Numbered from the stretch's first letter, positions 16,693 through 25,538 are shown. The stretch: DNA of 64,000 nt from Actinomadura syzygii (GCF_008085905.1 NZ_VSFF01000010.1:186001-250000), one strand, 5' to 3'. Notes: generated by a model from the letters alone, not told the origin. Numbers and translations are program-made.

Positions 16693-18540
16693 TTACTTGC
16701 GGCCCTTGTCGGCGGACTCGCCCCCGCCGCCCGTGGAGAGCGCCGCGACGAAGGCCTCCTGCGGGACGTCCACCCGCCCGATGGTCTTCATCCGCTTCTT
16801 GCCCTCCTTCTGCTTCTCCAGCAGCTTGCGCTTACGGGAGATGTCGCCGCCGTAGCACTTGGCGAGGACGTCCTTGCGGATGGCGCGGATGTTCTCCCGG
16901 GCGATGATGCGCGCGCCGATCGCGGCCTGGATCGGCACCTCGTACTGCTGCCGCGGGATCAGCTCCTTGAGCTTGGACGTCATCATCAGCCCGTACTCGC
17001 GCGACTTGTCCTTGTGGACGATCTGGCTGAACGCGTCCACCGACTCGCCCTGCAGCAGGATGTCGACCTTCACGAGGTCGGCCTCCTGCTCGCCGCTCGG
17101 CTCGTAGTCAAGCGATGCGTACCCGCGGGTCTTCGACTTCAGCTGGTCGAAGAAGTCGAAGATGATCTCGGCGAGGGGCAGCGTGTAGCGGATCTCGACG
17201 CGGTCCTCGGACAGGTAGTCCATGCCGAGCAGCACACCGCGGCGGCCCTGGCACAGCTCCATGATCGCGCCGATGTGGTCGGACGGGCTGAGCAGCGTCG
17301 CCTTCACCACCGGCTCGTACACGACGCCGATCTTGCCCTCGGGGAACTCGCTGGGGTTCGTGACGGTGTGCTCCGTCCCGTCCTCCATGACCACGCGGTA
17401 CACGACGTTCGGCGCGGTCGAGATCAGCGACAGGTCGAACTCGCGCTCCAGCCGCTCCCGGACGATCTCCATGTGCAGCAGCCCGAGGAACCCGCAGCGG
17501 AACCCGAACCCGAGCGCCGCCGACGTCTCCGGCTCGTAGACGAGCGCGGCGTCGTTCAGGCGGAGCTTGTCGAGCGCGTCGCGCAGCTCGGGGTACTGGT
17601 CGCCGTCCACCGGGTACAGGCCGGAGAACACCATGGGACGCGGGTCGCGGTAGCCGCCGAGCGCCTGCGGCGCCGGGCGCGACTGGCCCGTCACCGTGTC
17701 GCCGACGCGCGCCTGCCGGACGTCCTTCACCCCGGTGATCAGGTAGCCGACCTCGCCGACGCCGAGGCCCTGCACGGGCTTCGGCTCCGGGGAGATCACG
17801 CCGACCTCCAGGGTCTCGTGCGCGGCCCCCGTCGACATCATGAGGCTCTTCTCGCGGCGCGACAGGTGCCCGTCCATGATCCGGACGTAGGTGACCACCC
17901 CGCGGTAGGTGTCGTACACCGAGTCGAAGATCAGCGCGCGGGCCGGGCCGTCCGGGTCGCCGACCGGCGCGGGCACCTCCGCGACGATCTTGTCGAGCAG
18001 CTCACGGACGCCCTCGCCGGTCTTGCCGGACACCCGCAGCACGTCGGCGGGGTCGCAGCCGATGATCCCGGCGAGCTCCTCGGCGTACTTGTCGGGCTGC
18101 GCGGCGGGCAGGTCGATCTTGTTGAGGACGGGGATCAGGTGCAGGTCGGCCTCGAGCGCCAGGTACAGGTTGGCGAGCGTCTGCGCCTCGATGCCCTGCG
18201 CCGCGTCCACCAGCAGGACCGCGCCCTCGCACGCGGCGAGCGACCGCGACACCTCGTAGGAGAAGTCGACGTGCCCCGGGGTGTCGATCAGGTTGAGGAC
18301 GTGGTCGACGCCGACGGACGTCCACGGCAGCCGCACGGCCTGGCTCTTGATCGTGATGCCGCGCTCGCGCTCGATGTCCATGCGGTCGAGGTACTGGGCG
18401 CGCATCTGGCGCTCCTCGACGACACCCGTCAACTGGAGCATCCGGTCCGCGAGGGTCGACTTGCCATGGTCGATGTGCGCGATGATGCAGAAGTTGCGGA
18501 TGATCGCGGGATCGGTCTTGTCAGGCACAGGCGCTGGCAC
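16693..18540 (-). CDS. lepA: Elongation factor 4 (LepA), back-translocating GTPase
   Basis: A 615-residue ribosome-dependent GTPase with G1 AHIDHGKSTLADR, the switch motif ERERGITIK, G3 DTPGHVDFSYEV and G4 LNKIDLPAA. The EF4-specific C-terminus ends in GGDISRKRKLLEKQKEGKKR. It acts on stalled or mis-translocated ribosomes and is associated with the membrane. The start is GTG 18540 (MPAPVPDKTDPAIIRN); an in-frame GTG four codons in is also possible. It is divergent from rpsT across 242 bp. The pairing lepA-rpsT-holA is widely conserved. Confidence 0.97.
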   Translation of the reverse strand: MPAPVPDKTDPAIIRNFCIIAHIDHGKSTLADRMLQLTGVVEERQMRAQYLDRMDIERERGITIKSQAVRLPWTSVGVDHVLNLIDTPGHVDFSYEVSRSLAACEGAVLLVDAAQGIEAQTLANLYLALEADLHLIPVLNKIDLPAAQPDKYAEELAGIIGCDPADVLRVSGKTGEGVRELLDKIVAEVPAPVGDPDGPARALIFDSVYDTYRGVVTYVRIMDGHLSRREKSLMMSTGAAHETLEVGVISPEPKPVQGLGVGEVGYLITGVKDVRQARVGDTVTGQSRPAPQALGGYRDPRPMVFSGLYPVDGDQYPELRDALDKLRLNDAALVYEPETSAALGFGFRCGFLGLLHMEIVRERLEREFDLSLISTAPNVVYRVVMEDGTEHTVTNPSEFPEGKIGVVYEPVVKATLLSPSDHIGAIMELCQGRRGVLLGMDYLSEDRVEIRYTLPLAEIIFDFFDQLKSKTRGYASLDYEPSGEQEADLVKVDILLQGESVDAFSQIVHKDKSREYGLMMTSKLKELIPRQQYEVPIQAAIGARIIARENIRAIRKDVLAKCYGGDISRKRKLLEKQKEGKKRMKTIGRVDVPQEAFVAALSTGGGGESADKGRK

Positions 18541-18782
18541 CGGGGTCCGTTCGCACTACTCACAGGTGGACAAGGAAAGGGTCTTCGTCCCATAGTCCCA
18601 TGCCGGGTCCGATGCTCCGTGCACCGTGCTGGTTTGGGGTGGGGCCCGGTGATTGGTAAGCTGTGCGACTGCGTGTGGCGTAGCGTCGTGCCCCGGGGGC
18701 ACCGTCCCGCCCCCGTTCAGACATTCGTCAGGGCCTGCGCGTGAGCAGGCGAGTATCGCGACCCAAGCTGAGGCACTCCGAC

Positions 18783-19055
18783 GTGGCTAACATCAAGTCC
18801 CAGATCAAGCGCAACAAGCAGAACGAGAAGGCCCGCCTGCGCAACAAGGCCGTCAAGTCCGAGCTGAAGACGGCGATCCGCAAGTTCCGCGAGGCCGCCG
18901 AGGCCGGCGAGGTGGACGCGGCCGTCGCCGCGCAGCGCCACGCCGCCCGCAAGCTGGACAAGGCCGTCAGCAAGGGCGTCATCCACAAGAACCAGGCCGC
19001 GAACCGCAAGTCGGCGATCGCCAAGCGCACCGCCGAGCTGCAGGCCGCCAAGTAG
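18783..19055 (+). CDS. rpsT: 30S ribosomal protein S20
   Basis: A 90-residue basic protein starting at GTG 18783 (MANIKSQIKRNKQNEKARLR), matching the S20 family from its first residue; the open frame from 18741 adds 14 unrelated residues. It is a helical 16S rRNA-binding primary assembly protein. A GAGG ribosome site lies 9 nt upstream. It is transcribed alone or with kptA, which begins 62 bp downstream. Confidence 0.97.
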   Translation: MANIKSQIKRNKQNEKARLRNKAVKSELKTAIRKFREAAEAGEVDAAVAAQRHAARKLDKAVSKGVIHKNQAANRKSAIAKRTAELQAAK

Positions 19056-19117
19056 CAACCGCACGCCCCGGGGCCGGCTCGTGTGCCGGCCCCGACGCAT
19101 GTCCGGGGGCTTTTCCG

Positions 19118-19654
19118 ATGGACGAGCGCCGCGCGGTGAAGATCTCCAAGTATCTCGCCGAGCACCTGCGGCACCGCCCCGAGCGGATCGGGCTCACGCT
19201 CGACGCCGAGGGCTGGGCCGACGTCGCCGACCTGCTCGCGGCCGCCGCCCGCCACTCGTTCCCGATCACCCGCGCCGAACTTGAGTTCGTCGTCGACGCC
19301 AATGACAAGAAGCGCTACGAACTCGACGGCGACCGGATCCGGGCCGTCCAGGGCCATTCCATCCCGGTCGACCTGAAACTGCCTCCGGCGGTGCCGCCGG
19401 AATTCCTTTTCCACGGGACGGTGCGCCGTTCCGTCCCCTCGATTCTGCGGGATGGGCTGCGGCCGATGGGGCGGCACGCCGTCCACCTGTCCCCCGACCG
19501 GGAGACGGCCCGGCGGGTCGGCGCCCGGCGCGGCGAGCCCGTCGTCCTGGTCGTCAACGCCGGACGGATGGCCGCCGCCGGGCACGAGTTCCGCGTCAGC
19601 GTCAACGGGGTGTGGCTGGCCGAATCCGTCCCGCCGGAATATCTCTCCGAATGA
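19118..19654 (+). CDS. kptA: RNA 2'-phosphotransferase (KptA/Tpt1 family)
   Basis: A 178-residue KptA/Tpt1 protein, close to the usual bacterial length. Motifs in order are SKYLAEHLRHRPERIGL, RYELDGDRIRAVQGHSIPV, FLFHGTVRRSVPSIL, HAVHLSPDRETARRVG and FRVSVNGVWLAESVPPEYL. They include the conserved Arg/His residues that bind the 2'-phosphate RNA and NAD. The enzyme moves an internal RNA 2'-phosphate to NAD, giving ADP-ribose 1'',2''-cyclic phosphate. In bacteria, which lack tRNA splicing of this kind, the natural substrate is unknown. Its last 53 bases overlap the convergent HAD-like gene. Confidence 0.95.
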   Translation: MDERRAVKISKYLAEHLRHRPERIGLTLDAEGWADVADLLAAAARHSFPITRAELEFVVDANDKKRYELDGDRIRAVQGHSIPVDLKLPPAVPPEFLFHGTVRRSVPSILRDGLRPMGRHAVHLSPDRETARRVGARRGEPVVLVVNAGRMAAAGHEFRVSVNGVWLAESVPPEYLSE

Positions 19655-20126
19655 TCTCGGCGGACGCCCAGTCGGGAATGCGCCGCACCCCTTCCTCTCC
19701 CGCTTTCGCAGGCCCGAACAGATACCGGTACGGGACGATCTCCCGAATGGCGCGATGCACGTCCGGCCGGTCGTCGATCATGTGGGTGATCCCGAGTTCC
19801 GCGCAGTGCAGCGCCTTCTCCGGACGCTTCGCGCAGAACCGGACGTTCTCCCTGGGCAGGCCCGTCCGCGCGTAGAAGTCGTGGTGGTCGAGCCAGGCGA
19901 GCGTCCGCCTCCGCACCCGGTCGCCGCACTTGGAGATGATCCAGGCGCGTCCGCCGAACGCTTCAACCAGGCCGGGCAGCACGTCGTACACGCCGTCCGT
20001 CGCGGGCGAGGCGAGCGCCGCCGCGAAGCTCCCGCTCAGGAACGCCGTGTCGTCGTCGCCGGGGGCGAGCAGGCCGCCGTGGATGACCCGGCCGAAGTCG
20101 ACGCCGAGCCGGGATTCGATGTCCAT
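19602..20126 (-). CDS. HAD-like hydrolase (nucleotidase/phosphatase fold)
   Basis: A 174-residue protein. Motif I is GVDFGRVIHGG, then a late DGVYDVLPGLVEAFGGRAWIISK (motif II Ser), KCGDRVRRRTLAWLDHHDFY, FCAKRPEKALHCAELGITHMIDDRPDVHRA (motif III Lys, motif IV DD). The nucleophile Asp is present, but the second Asp of the DxD motif is Gly here, so phosphatase activity may be weak or altered. ATG 20126 has GAGGG about 8 nt before it; GTG 20135 is possible. The 3' end overlaps kptA on the opposite strand, and it is divergent from the LysR gene. The substrate is unknown. Confidence 0.75.
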   Translation of the reverse strand: MDIESRLGVDFGRVIHGGLLAPGDDDTAFLSGSFAAALASPATDGVYDVLPGLVEAFGGRAWIISKCGDRVRRRTLAWLDHHDFYARTGLPRENVRFCAKRPEKALHCAELGITHMIDDRPDVHRAIREIVPYRYLFGPAKAGEEGVRRIPDWASAEIIRRDIPAGRIRPATPR

Positions 20127-20178
20127 GCCCTCCACCCTCGGACCTGGAGAGCTAGAAGAGAACTATTAAGATCATTTC

Positions 20179-20195
20179 AGCTATAGTCTGTAGCT
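20179..20195 (+). promoter_or_regulatory. Inverted repeat at LysR gene start, candidate autoregulatory site
   Basis: AGCTA-N7-TAGCT, a perfect repeat ending at the base before the LysR ATG, lies in a locally AT-rich 60-bp divergent promoter. Its size and position fit a LysR-type T-N11-A box used for autorepression. It also contains TATAGT (20182-20187), a plausible -10 box. Confidence 0.5.
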
Positions 20196-21116
20196 ATGGA
20201 TCTGAGCCGCCTCTCCACGGACGCGCTCGCCTCGTTCGCCGTCTTCGCCGACCACCTCAACTTCACGCGCGCGGCCGGGGAGCTCCGCATCTCCCAGCCC
20301 GCCCTGCACGTCAAGGTCCGCAAGCTCGCCGAGACGGTCGGACGCCCCCTCTACACGCGGCACGGCCGCCACCTCGCCCTCACCCCCGCCGGCGAGCAGG
20401 TCGCCCGCTTCGCCCGCGACCTCGACGCCCGGATGACCGCGTTCCTCGCCGACGTGCACGGCGCCGCGTCCACCCGCGCGCCGGTGCTCGCCGCCGGGGA
20501 GGGCGCCTTCCTGTACCTGCTCGGCGACGTCGTCCGCCCCGGCATCCGCCTGATCAACGGCGACCGCGCCCGGACGCTCACCGCCGTCCGCACCGGCCGC
20601 GCCGACGTCGGGGTCGCCGTGCTGGACGTCCTGCCTACCGACGTGCGGACCGTCCCGCTCGCCTCATACCCGCAGGTCCTGGTCATGCCGGACGATCATC
20701 CGCTGGCCGCGAAGCCCGCGCTCACCCTCGCCGACCTGGCGGGGGCGGCGCTGATCGTCCCGCCGCCCGCGGGCCCGCACCGCGTCGCCCTCGAACGCGC
20801 CCTGCGCGCCGCCGCCGTCCCCTGGACCGTCGCCGTCGAAGCCGCGGGCTGGCCGCTCATGCTGCACTTCGTGGCCCTGCGCGTCGGCCTCGCCGTCGTG
20901 AACGGCTGCGTCTCCCCGCCCCCCGGCCTGGTCGGACGCGAGATCGTCGACCTGCCGGCCGTCCCGTACCACGCCCTCCATCTCCCGAACCGCGCCGACG
21001 ACCCCCTGGTCACCGGCCTCCTGTCAGCCATCCACGACGCAGTGAGGAGCACACCGTGCATTTCGAGATCACCGTCGACATCGACGCCGCCCCCGAGACC
21101 GTCTGGAACCTCCTGA
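20196..21116 (+). CDS. LysR-family transcriptional regulator
   Basis: A 306-residue regulator with an N-terminal LTTR helix-turn-helix (LASFAVFADHLNFTRAAGEL; ISQPALHVKVRKLAETVGRP; TPAGEQVARFARDL) and a periplasmic-binding-like effector domain (ADVGVAVLDVL; LVMPDDHPLAAKPALTLADL). It overlaps the downstream SRPBCC gene by 61 bases, so its last 20 residues (Ser/Pro/Thr-rich) look like read-on into the partner's coding region. This indicates tight coupling and suggests the SRPBCC gene as a target. The ligand is unknown. Confidence 0.92.
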   Translation: MDLSRLSTDALASFAVFADHLNFTRAAGELRISQPALHVKVRKLAETVGRPLYTRHGRHLALTPAGEQVARFARDLDARMTAFLADVHGAASTRAPVLAAGEGAFLYLLGDVVRPGIRLINGDRARTLTAVRTGRADVGVAVLDVLPTDVRTVPLASYPQVLVMPDDHPLAAKPALTLADLAGAALIVPPPAGPHRVALERALRAAAVPWTVAVEAAGWPLMLHFVALRVGLAVVNGCVSPPPGLVGREIVDLPAVPYHALHLPNRADDPLVTGLLSAIHDAVRSTPCISRSPSTSTPPPRPSGTS

Positions 21117-21478
21117 AGGACGTGGAACGCTGGCCGGAGATGACGGAATCCATTACCAGCGTCGAAATCCTGGACAAGCCCTTCACCCTTTCCAGCCGGG
21201 CCCGAGTCTCCCAGCCGAAACTCCCAGCCGCCGTCTGGAAGGTCACCGCCTTCGACGAGAACAAGACCTTCACCTGGGAATCCCGCTCCCCCGGCGTCAC
21301 GACGGCAGCGGCCCATGACATCCTCCCAAAGCCAGACGGCACGGTAGCCGTCCGCCTGACCTTGACCCAAAAGGGCCCCCTGGCCCCCGTCATCTCCCTC
21401 CTGACAGGCCGCCTCTCCCGCCGCTACGTAACAATGGAAGCAAACGGCCTAAAAACCAAATCCGAATCCGCAACCTAA
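21056..21478 (+). CDS. SRPBCC (START/polyketide cyclase-like) protein
   Basis: A 140-residue single-domain protein beginning at GTG 21056 behind GAGGAG. The fold signature is MHFEITVDIDAAPETVWNLL, then DVERWPEMTESITSVEILD, FTWESRSPGVT and a C-terminal helix ending LSRRYVTMEANGL. SRPBCC proteins form a hydrophobic cavity for lipids, polyketides or other small molecules; no catalytic residues can be assigned here. The start lies inside the LysR gene, and codons in the last 60 bases are less GC-biased than in the neighbours. A role tied to the LysR regulator is inferred from overlap only. Confidence 0.87.
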   Translation: MHFEITVDIDAAPETVWNLLKDVERWPEMTESITSVEILDKPFTLSSRARVSQPKLPAAVWKVTAFDENKTFTWESRSPGVTTAAAHDILPKPDGTVAVRLTLTQKGPLAPVISLLTGRLSRRYVTMEANGLKTKSESAT

Positions 21479-21581
21479 GCCCGTCATTCAGCCCGCCGAC
21501 CACAACCCAGCCACCCAACCTGACCCACCCCTCTCCAGACAGGCCCCCAAAAGCGAACCCTTCGAGGACCACTGCCCTTAA

Positions 21582-21792
21582 GAACCTTGGAAGCGCGACA
21601 TTGAGCGCGAGGGTCCAGGAAAGGCGACGTTGCGCCCGGACGGATTTAGGAGGCGGGGCATTGGGCGCCGGGGTCTGGGAAAGGCGGCGTTGTGCCCGGA
21701 CGGTCCAGAAAGCGCGGCGTTGAGCGTGGCCAGGTCCAGGAAAGGCGATGTTGGGCGCGGACGGGTTTAGGAGGCGCGGCGTTGGGCTCGGG
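21582..21792. repeat. Tandem array of seven ~30-bp units at the holA stop codon
   Basis: Units start at 21582, 21612, 21642, 21672, 21702, 21733 and 21763; all are 30 bp except the fifth (31 bp). The typical beginning is GGTCCAGGAAAGGCGACGTT, with GGNTTTAGGAGGCG variants at 21642 and 21763. The last unit overlaps the 3' end of holA, whose TAA (21767-21769) comes from the TTTAGG variant. Bases 21479-21581 before it hold nothing recognisable. Units are diverged and directly abutting, so this is not CRISPR. Confidence 0.85.
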
Positions 21793-22735
21793 CGGAGACG
21801 ATTTCGGCGACCGCCTTTTCCAATGCGTACGCAGGGTCGGCGGCGCCGCCCTTCACCTGCTCGTCGGCCTCGGCCACCGCGGCCAGTGCGCGTGCCACGC
21901 CGTCTCCTGACCAGGCGCGCAGTTGCCGCTGGACGCGCTCGATCTTCCACGGCGGCATCCCGAGTTCCTTCGCGAGGGCGGCGCCTCGCGCGCCTCGGGG
22001 TGCGCCGCCGACCTTCGCCAGCCCCCGGACGCCCTGCGCAAGCGCGCTGACGATCAGCACCGGCGCCACCCCGGTCGCGAGCGCCCAGCGGAGCTGCTCC
22101 AGTGCCTCGGCGAGCTGGCCCTCGATGGCCTTGTCCGCGACCGTGAACCCGCTGACCTCGGCGCGTCCCCGGTAGTAGCGCGCGACCGCCGCGTCGTCGA
22201 TCTTCCCGCCGGTGTCGGCGACGAGCTGGCTGCACGCCGCCGCTAGTTCACGCAGGTCGTTCCCGACGGCGTCGATCAGCCCGCGTGCCGCGTCCGCCGA
22301 GATCTTCCCTCCTGCCGTGCGGATCTCCGCCCGGACGAAGTCGACGCGCTCCCCCGTCTTGGTGACCTTCGGACACGAGATCTTGCGTGCCTTGAGCTTG
22401 GTCAGCCCGTCCACCAGCGCCTTCCCCTTGGCCCCGCCGTGGTGGACGACCACGAGCACCACGTCCTCGGCGGGCGCCTTGGCGTACTTGAGCACCTCGG
22501 CGACCAGGTCCTTGCCCAAATCCTGCCCCGACCGCAGGACGAGCACCTTCCCGCCCCCGAACAGCGAAGGCGAGGTCAGTTCCGCGATCCGTCCGGGCTC
22601 CAGCCCGCCCGGCGCGAGGTCGATCACCTCGTTCTCCGGATCCGCCGCCCGCACGGACGCGACGACCTCACCGATCGCACGGTCCACAAGCAGTTCTTCG
22701 TCACCGACGACCAGGACGATGGGCTCAATCGACAC
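21767..22735 (-). CDS. holA: DNA polymerase III subunit delta (clamp loader)
   Basis: A 322-residue clamp-loader subunit beginning MSIEPIVLVVGDEELLVDRA at GTG 22735. The open frame extends to 23002 but the extra residues have no family character. Core motifs include DLAPGGLEPGRIAELTSPSLFGGGKVLVLR, EDVVLVVVHHGG, DAVGNDLRELAAACSQLVAD and DKAIEGQLAEALEQLRWAL (each in order). Delta opens the beta clamp as part of the replicase loader. The C-terminus ARAQRRAS is encoded within the tandem repeat array, so the stop codon appears to be repeat-derived. It lies downstream of comEC on the same strand, the usual comEA-comEC-holA order. Confidence 0.93.
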   Translation of the reverse strand: MSIEPIVLVVGDEELLVDRAIGEVVASVRAADPENEVIDLAPGGLEPGRIAELTSPSLFGGGKVLVLRSGQDLGKDLVAEVLKYAKAPAEDVVLVVVHHGGAKGKALVDGLTKLKARKISCPKVTKTGERVDFVRAEIRTAGGKISADAARGLIDAVGNDLRELAAACSQLVADTGGKIDDAAVARYYRGRAEVSGFTVADKAIEGQLAEALEQLRWALATGVAPVLIVSALAQGVRGLAKVGGAPRGARGAALAKELGMPPWKIERVQRQLRAWSGDGVARALAAVAEADEQVKGGAADPAYALEKAVAEIVSARAQRRAS

Positions 22736-23171
22736 CCCTGCAGCATGCCACGCCAGCCCGGCCACCACGTCACCAGCCGACAACACGACACCAAAAGCAC
22801 CCGCACCCGGGCCGCAGCACACCCACCACCTCCCCCGCCCAGGCAGCCTGACCCCGCCCAACTCCCCGGCGGTCGGGAAACCAGGTCCCGCAGCCAGGCT
22901 GTCGACGTCCGAGACCAGCCAGCCGCATGCTCGGATGTCAGCGCCTCGAAATCCCTTTGGCGGACGCACCGTCACACGATTGTTGATGGTCAACTGCCCC
23001 ACGGCTGCCCCCAGACCCCCACAGCTGCCTCACGGCCGGAGGGACGAAGGCCAGAACCTCGGCGGCCCCTATTGGCCGACCACGGATAACGTCAACCCAG
23101 CCTGCGGGTAACCGGATCGCCGACCAACGCGACCGCAGGCAAACCGAACCGCAAGCCAACCGAACTGCGGG
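22736..23171. other. 436-bp intergenic region between comEC and holA
   Basis: No gene is supported: frames here have poor codon bias. The strand facing comEC is C-rich, and short direct repeats (AACCGAACCGCAAGCC followed by AACCGAACTGCGGGC) lie at about 23143-23173, next to the comEC stop. It probably contains the holA promoter; no confident -35/-10 pair was seen. Confidence 0.5.
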
Positions 23172-25538
23172 CTAGCGGTGCGGAATGGTTGCCAAGCCGG
23201 TGGCCGTTCGGGCGATGGCTATGTCTCCCTCCTGATCTGTGCGATGGACTTGGGTGTGGAGACGTCTCAGAAGGCTCACCGTCACTGGAGACGGATGGCC
23301 GTAGTCGTTGTCTTCTTCTACCGAGATAAGTGAGATGGAGGCGTGAGCAGCGGCCAGGAATCGGAGGTCTTGGCTGGGTGAGCCGTGATGGGGAACCTTT
23401 AGGACTTGCACCTGCGGAACGGCATTCTCTAAGGCGCGCTGCGCTTCGATTTCTACGTCACCGGACAGGAGTGCGCTGAACCCCGGCTTGCGGGCCACAA
23501 GAACCACGCTCGCGTTGTTGATTGTGGTGCCGTCGTCGTCCGAGGTGAGGGCTGGACCAGCCACCACCGGGGCGAGTACGGACAGCGTCAGGTCGCCGAT
23601 GCGCCACTGCTGCCCCGCTTGGGCTGGACGAGCGGCAACGCCACGCGCCAAGCGGGCTTCGCGGCCGGACGTCCGAGGCGTCGTCAGAATCTCGTGGACG
23701 GTGCGGCCGTGCATGACGCCGGACGTCCCATTGATGTGGTCGGCGTGCGGGTGGGTCAGGACAAGCAACGGGACGTCCCGGATGTGGAGTTGCCGCAGGC
23801 AGCGGTCGACCGGCGCGGGCTCGGGGCCCGTGTCCACGACGACGGCCTGCCCCGGTGCCGTGGCGAGGACGACGGCGTCCCCTTGCCCTACGTCACAGGC
23901 GACCATCTGCCAGCCGGGCGGCGGCCATCCCCGGGCCGTCACCCGCATGGCGACGACGGCGACCAGCACGCCGGTCAGTGCGGCGGCCACGAGCAGGCGC
24001 AGACGACGGCTGCGCAGGACCAGGACGGCGAGTCCGGCTGCCAGCAGCAGGGTGAGCGCGCCCAAGCCTCCGCCCGTCCAGGGGATGGTCGCGTAGGGCA
24101 GCGTGGCGGCGGTGCGGGCCACCCAGATGATCCAGCCCGTGGCGAGGCCCGCCGGCCAGGCGATCACTCTGGCGAGTGGAAGGCACACGGACGCGATGAC
24201 GGCGGCGAGCGCCCCGAGGAGGGTGGCTGGAGCGACGGCCGGGGCGGCGAGCAGGTTGGCGAACACGGAGACGACGCCCACCTCACCGGACAGCATGACC
24301 AGGACCGGTGCCACCGCGACCTCGGCGGCGGCCGCGACCGCCAGGGCGTCGGCGACGGGGCCCGGGAGGCGGCGCGCGAGCCTCTCGCGCCATGGCGGGC
24401 CCAGGACGAGCAGCCCCGCCGTGGCCAGCACGGACAGCGCGAACCCGTACGAGCGGGCGAGCTCCGGATCGGCCAGGACCAGGAGAAGCACGGCGGCGGC
24501 CAAGGCGGGCAGCCCTTGGCGGCTCCGCCCAGTGAACATGGCCAACAAGCCGATGAGACCCATCACGGCCGCGCGGAGAACGCTCGGCTCAGGGCGCGCG
24601 ATCACCACGAACACGACCACTGCGAGGACCGCGACGGGCGGGGCGCGCCGTCGTCCAAGACCCGCGAGACGGCACAGCCCGAGGACGGCGCCGGTGACGA
24701 TCGCCAGGTTCGCGCCCGACACGACCAGGAGGTGGGTGAGCCCGGCCGTCCGGAAGTCCTCGGCGAGGGCCGGGTCGAGGCCGGAGGTGTCGCCGACGAT
24801 CATGCCTGGCAGGACGCCGCGCTGGTCGGGCGGCAGCCGAGCGACGGCCGCCCGCAACCTCGCCCGGACTCGCTCGGCACCCCGTTGCACCAGCGAAGGC
24901 GGCCCCAGAACAGCGGGTGCCCCGCGCACGATCACAACGGCGGCGAGCAGATCAGCGCTCCTGGGCGTCGTGAACCGGCCGCGCAACCGGACCCGCTGGC
25001 TTGGCAGCAGGCGAAGCCAGCCGGGGTCCGCCGCGATCAGCAGGACGGGAACCCGCACCTTCGCCCGCGTCACCGTCTCCATCCGGGCCCGCATGATGAT
25101 CATCGGACGTCCGTTGCCGGGCCGCGACTGCGGGTCCGCGGTCACCACGGCCTCAGCCACCGCGAACTGCCCGTGGCGAGCGAGATCACGCACGGGCCCG
25201 GTGTCGACGGCGGCCGTCCGCAACGCCACGACCGCCGCCGAAGCCGCCGCGCACACCAGCACGACACCCACCAATCGCCGCCGCCCCGCACCACCCCCGC
25301 TTCCCCTCACTGCCCGCCCGAAGCCCCCAAGCTGCCCAGCTGAAGCAGCGGGGGCGGTGGGGCTTGGGCCGGAGCTTTGGGCCGTGTTCGAGGGGCGGCG
25401 AGGAACTAGGAGGTATAGGGCCGTTAGGGCTGTGATGGTTGCCAGGGCGCAGGTGACGGCTGGGGGGAGGCCGATGGTCGTGGCGGCGGTTATCCAGGTG
25501 GCGAGGGCCGGGGCGAGCAGGCGCAGGTCGTGGGTCAT
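23172..25538 (-). CDS. comEC: ComEC/Rec2-family DNA uptake channel protein
   Basis: A 788-residue membrane protein. After several N-terminal membrane segments and a soluble OB-like part comes the Competence domain, with LPPDQRGVLPGMIVGDTSGL and LVVSGANLAIVTGAVLGL. Many hydrophobic helices follow, then a C-terminal metallo-beta-lactamase domain from about residue 530 (VACDVGQGDAVVLATAPGQA, LVLTHPHADHINGTSG, HHGSPSQD). The HxHxDH metal motif is intact. ComEC forms the inner-membrane channel for single-stranded DNA in transformation. Its role in actinomycetes, which mostly lack a known transformation pilus, is unclear. The ATG overlaps the comEA stop (ATGA). Confidence 0.94.
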   Translation of the reverse strand: MTHDLRLLAPALATWITAATTIGLPPAVTCALATITALTALYLLVPRRPSNTAQSSGPSPTAPAASAGQLGGFGRAVRGSGGGAGRRRLVGVVLVCAAASAAVVALRTAAVDTGPVRDLARHGQFAVAEAVVTADPQSRPGNGRPMIIMRARMETVTRAKVRVPVLLIAADPGWLRLLPSQRVRLRGRFTTPRSADLLAAVVIVRGAPAVLGPPSLVQRGAERVRARLRAAVARLPPDQRGVLPGMIVGDTSGLDPALAEDFRTAGLTHLLVVSGANLAIVTGAVLGLCRLAGLGRRRAPPVAVLAVVVFVVIARPEPSVLRAAVMGLIGLLAMFTGRSRQGLPALAAAVLLLVLADPELARSYGFALSVLATAGLLVLGPPWRERLARRLPGPVADALAVAAAAEVAVAPVLVMLSGEVGVVSVFANLLAAPAVAPATLLGALAAVIASVCLPLARVIAWPAGLATGWIIWVARTAATLPYATIPWTGGGLGALTLLLAAGLAVLVLRSRRLRLLVAAALTGVLVAVVAMRVTARGWPPPGWQMVACDVGQGDAVVLATAPGQAVVVDTGPEPAPVDRCLRQLHIRDVPLLVLTHPHADHINGTSGVMHGRTVHEILTTPRTSGREARLARGVAARPAQAGQQWRIGDLTLSVLAPVVAGPALTSDDDGTTINNASVVLVARKPGFSALLSGDVEIEAQRALENAVPQVQVLKVPHHGSPSQDLRFLAAAHASISLISVEEDNDYGHPSPVTVSLLRRLHTQVHRTDQEGDIAIARTATGLATIPHR

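Noticed and set aside
17014..18744. 576-codon plus-strand open frame opposite lepA
   Set aside because: Antisense shadow of the highly conserved EF4 gene.
21582..21792. CRISPR array
   Set aside because: Units abut without spacers, are diverged, and no cas gene is near; the same holds for 29067-29229.
21390..22235. 281-codon minus-strand frame over the tandem array and holA with ten-residue repeats (RAQRRLSWTL-like)
   Set aside because: It overlaps most of holA in another frame; the peptide periodicity is a consequence of the 30-bp DNA repeat and no start or ribosome site supports it.
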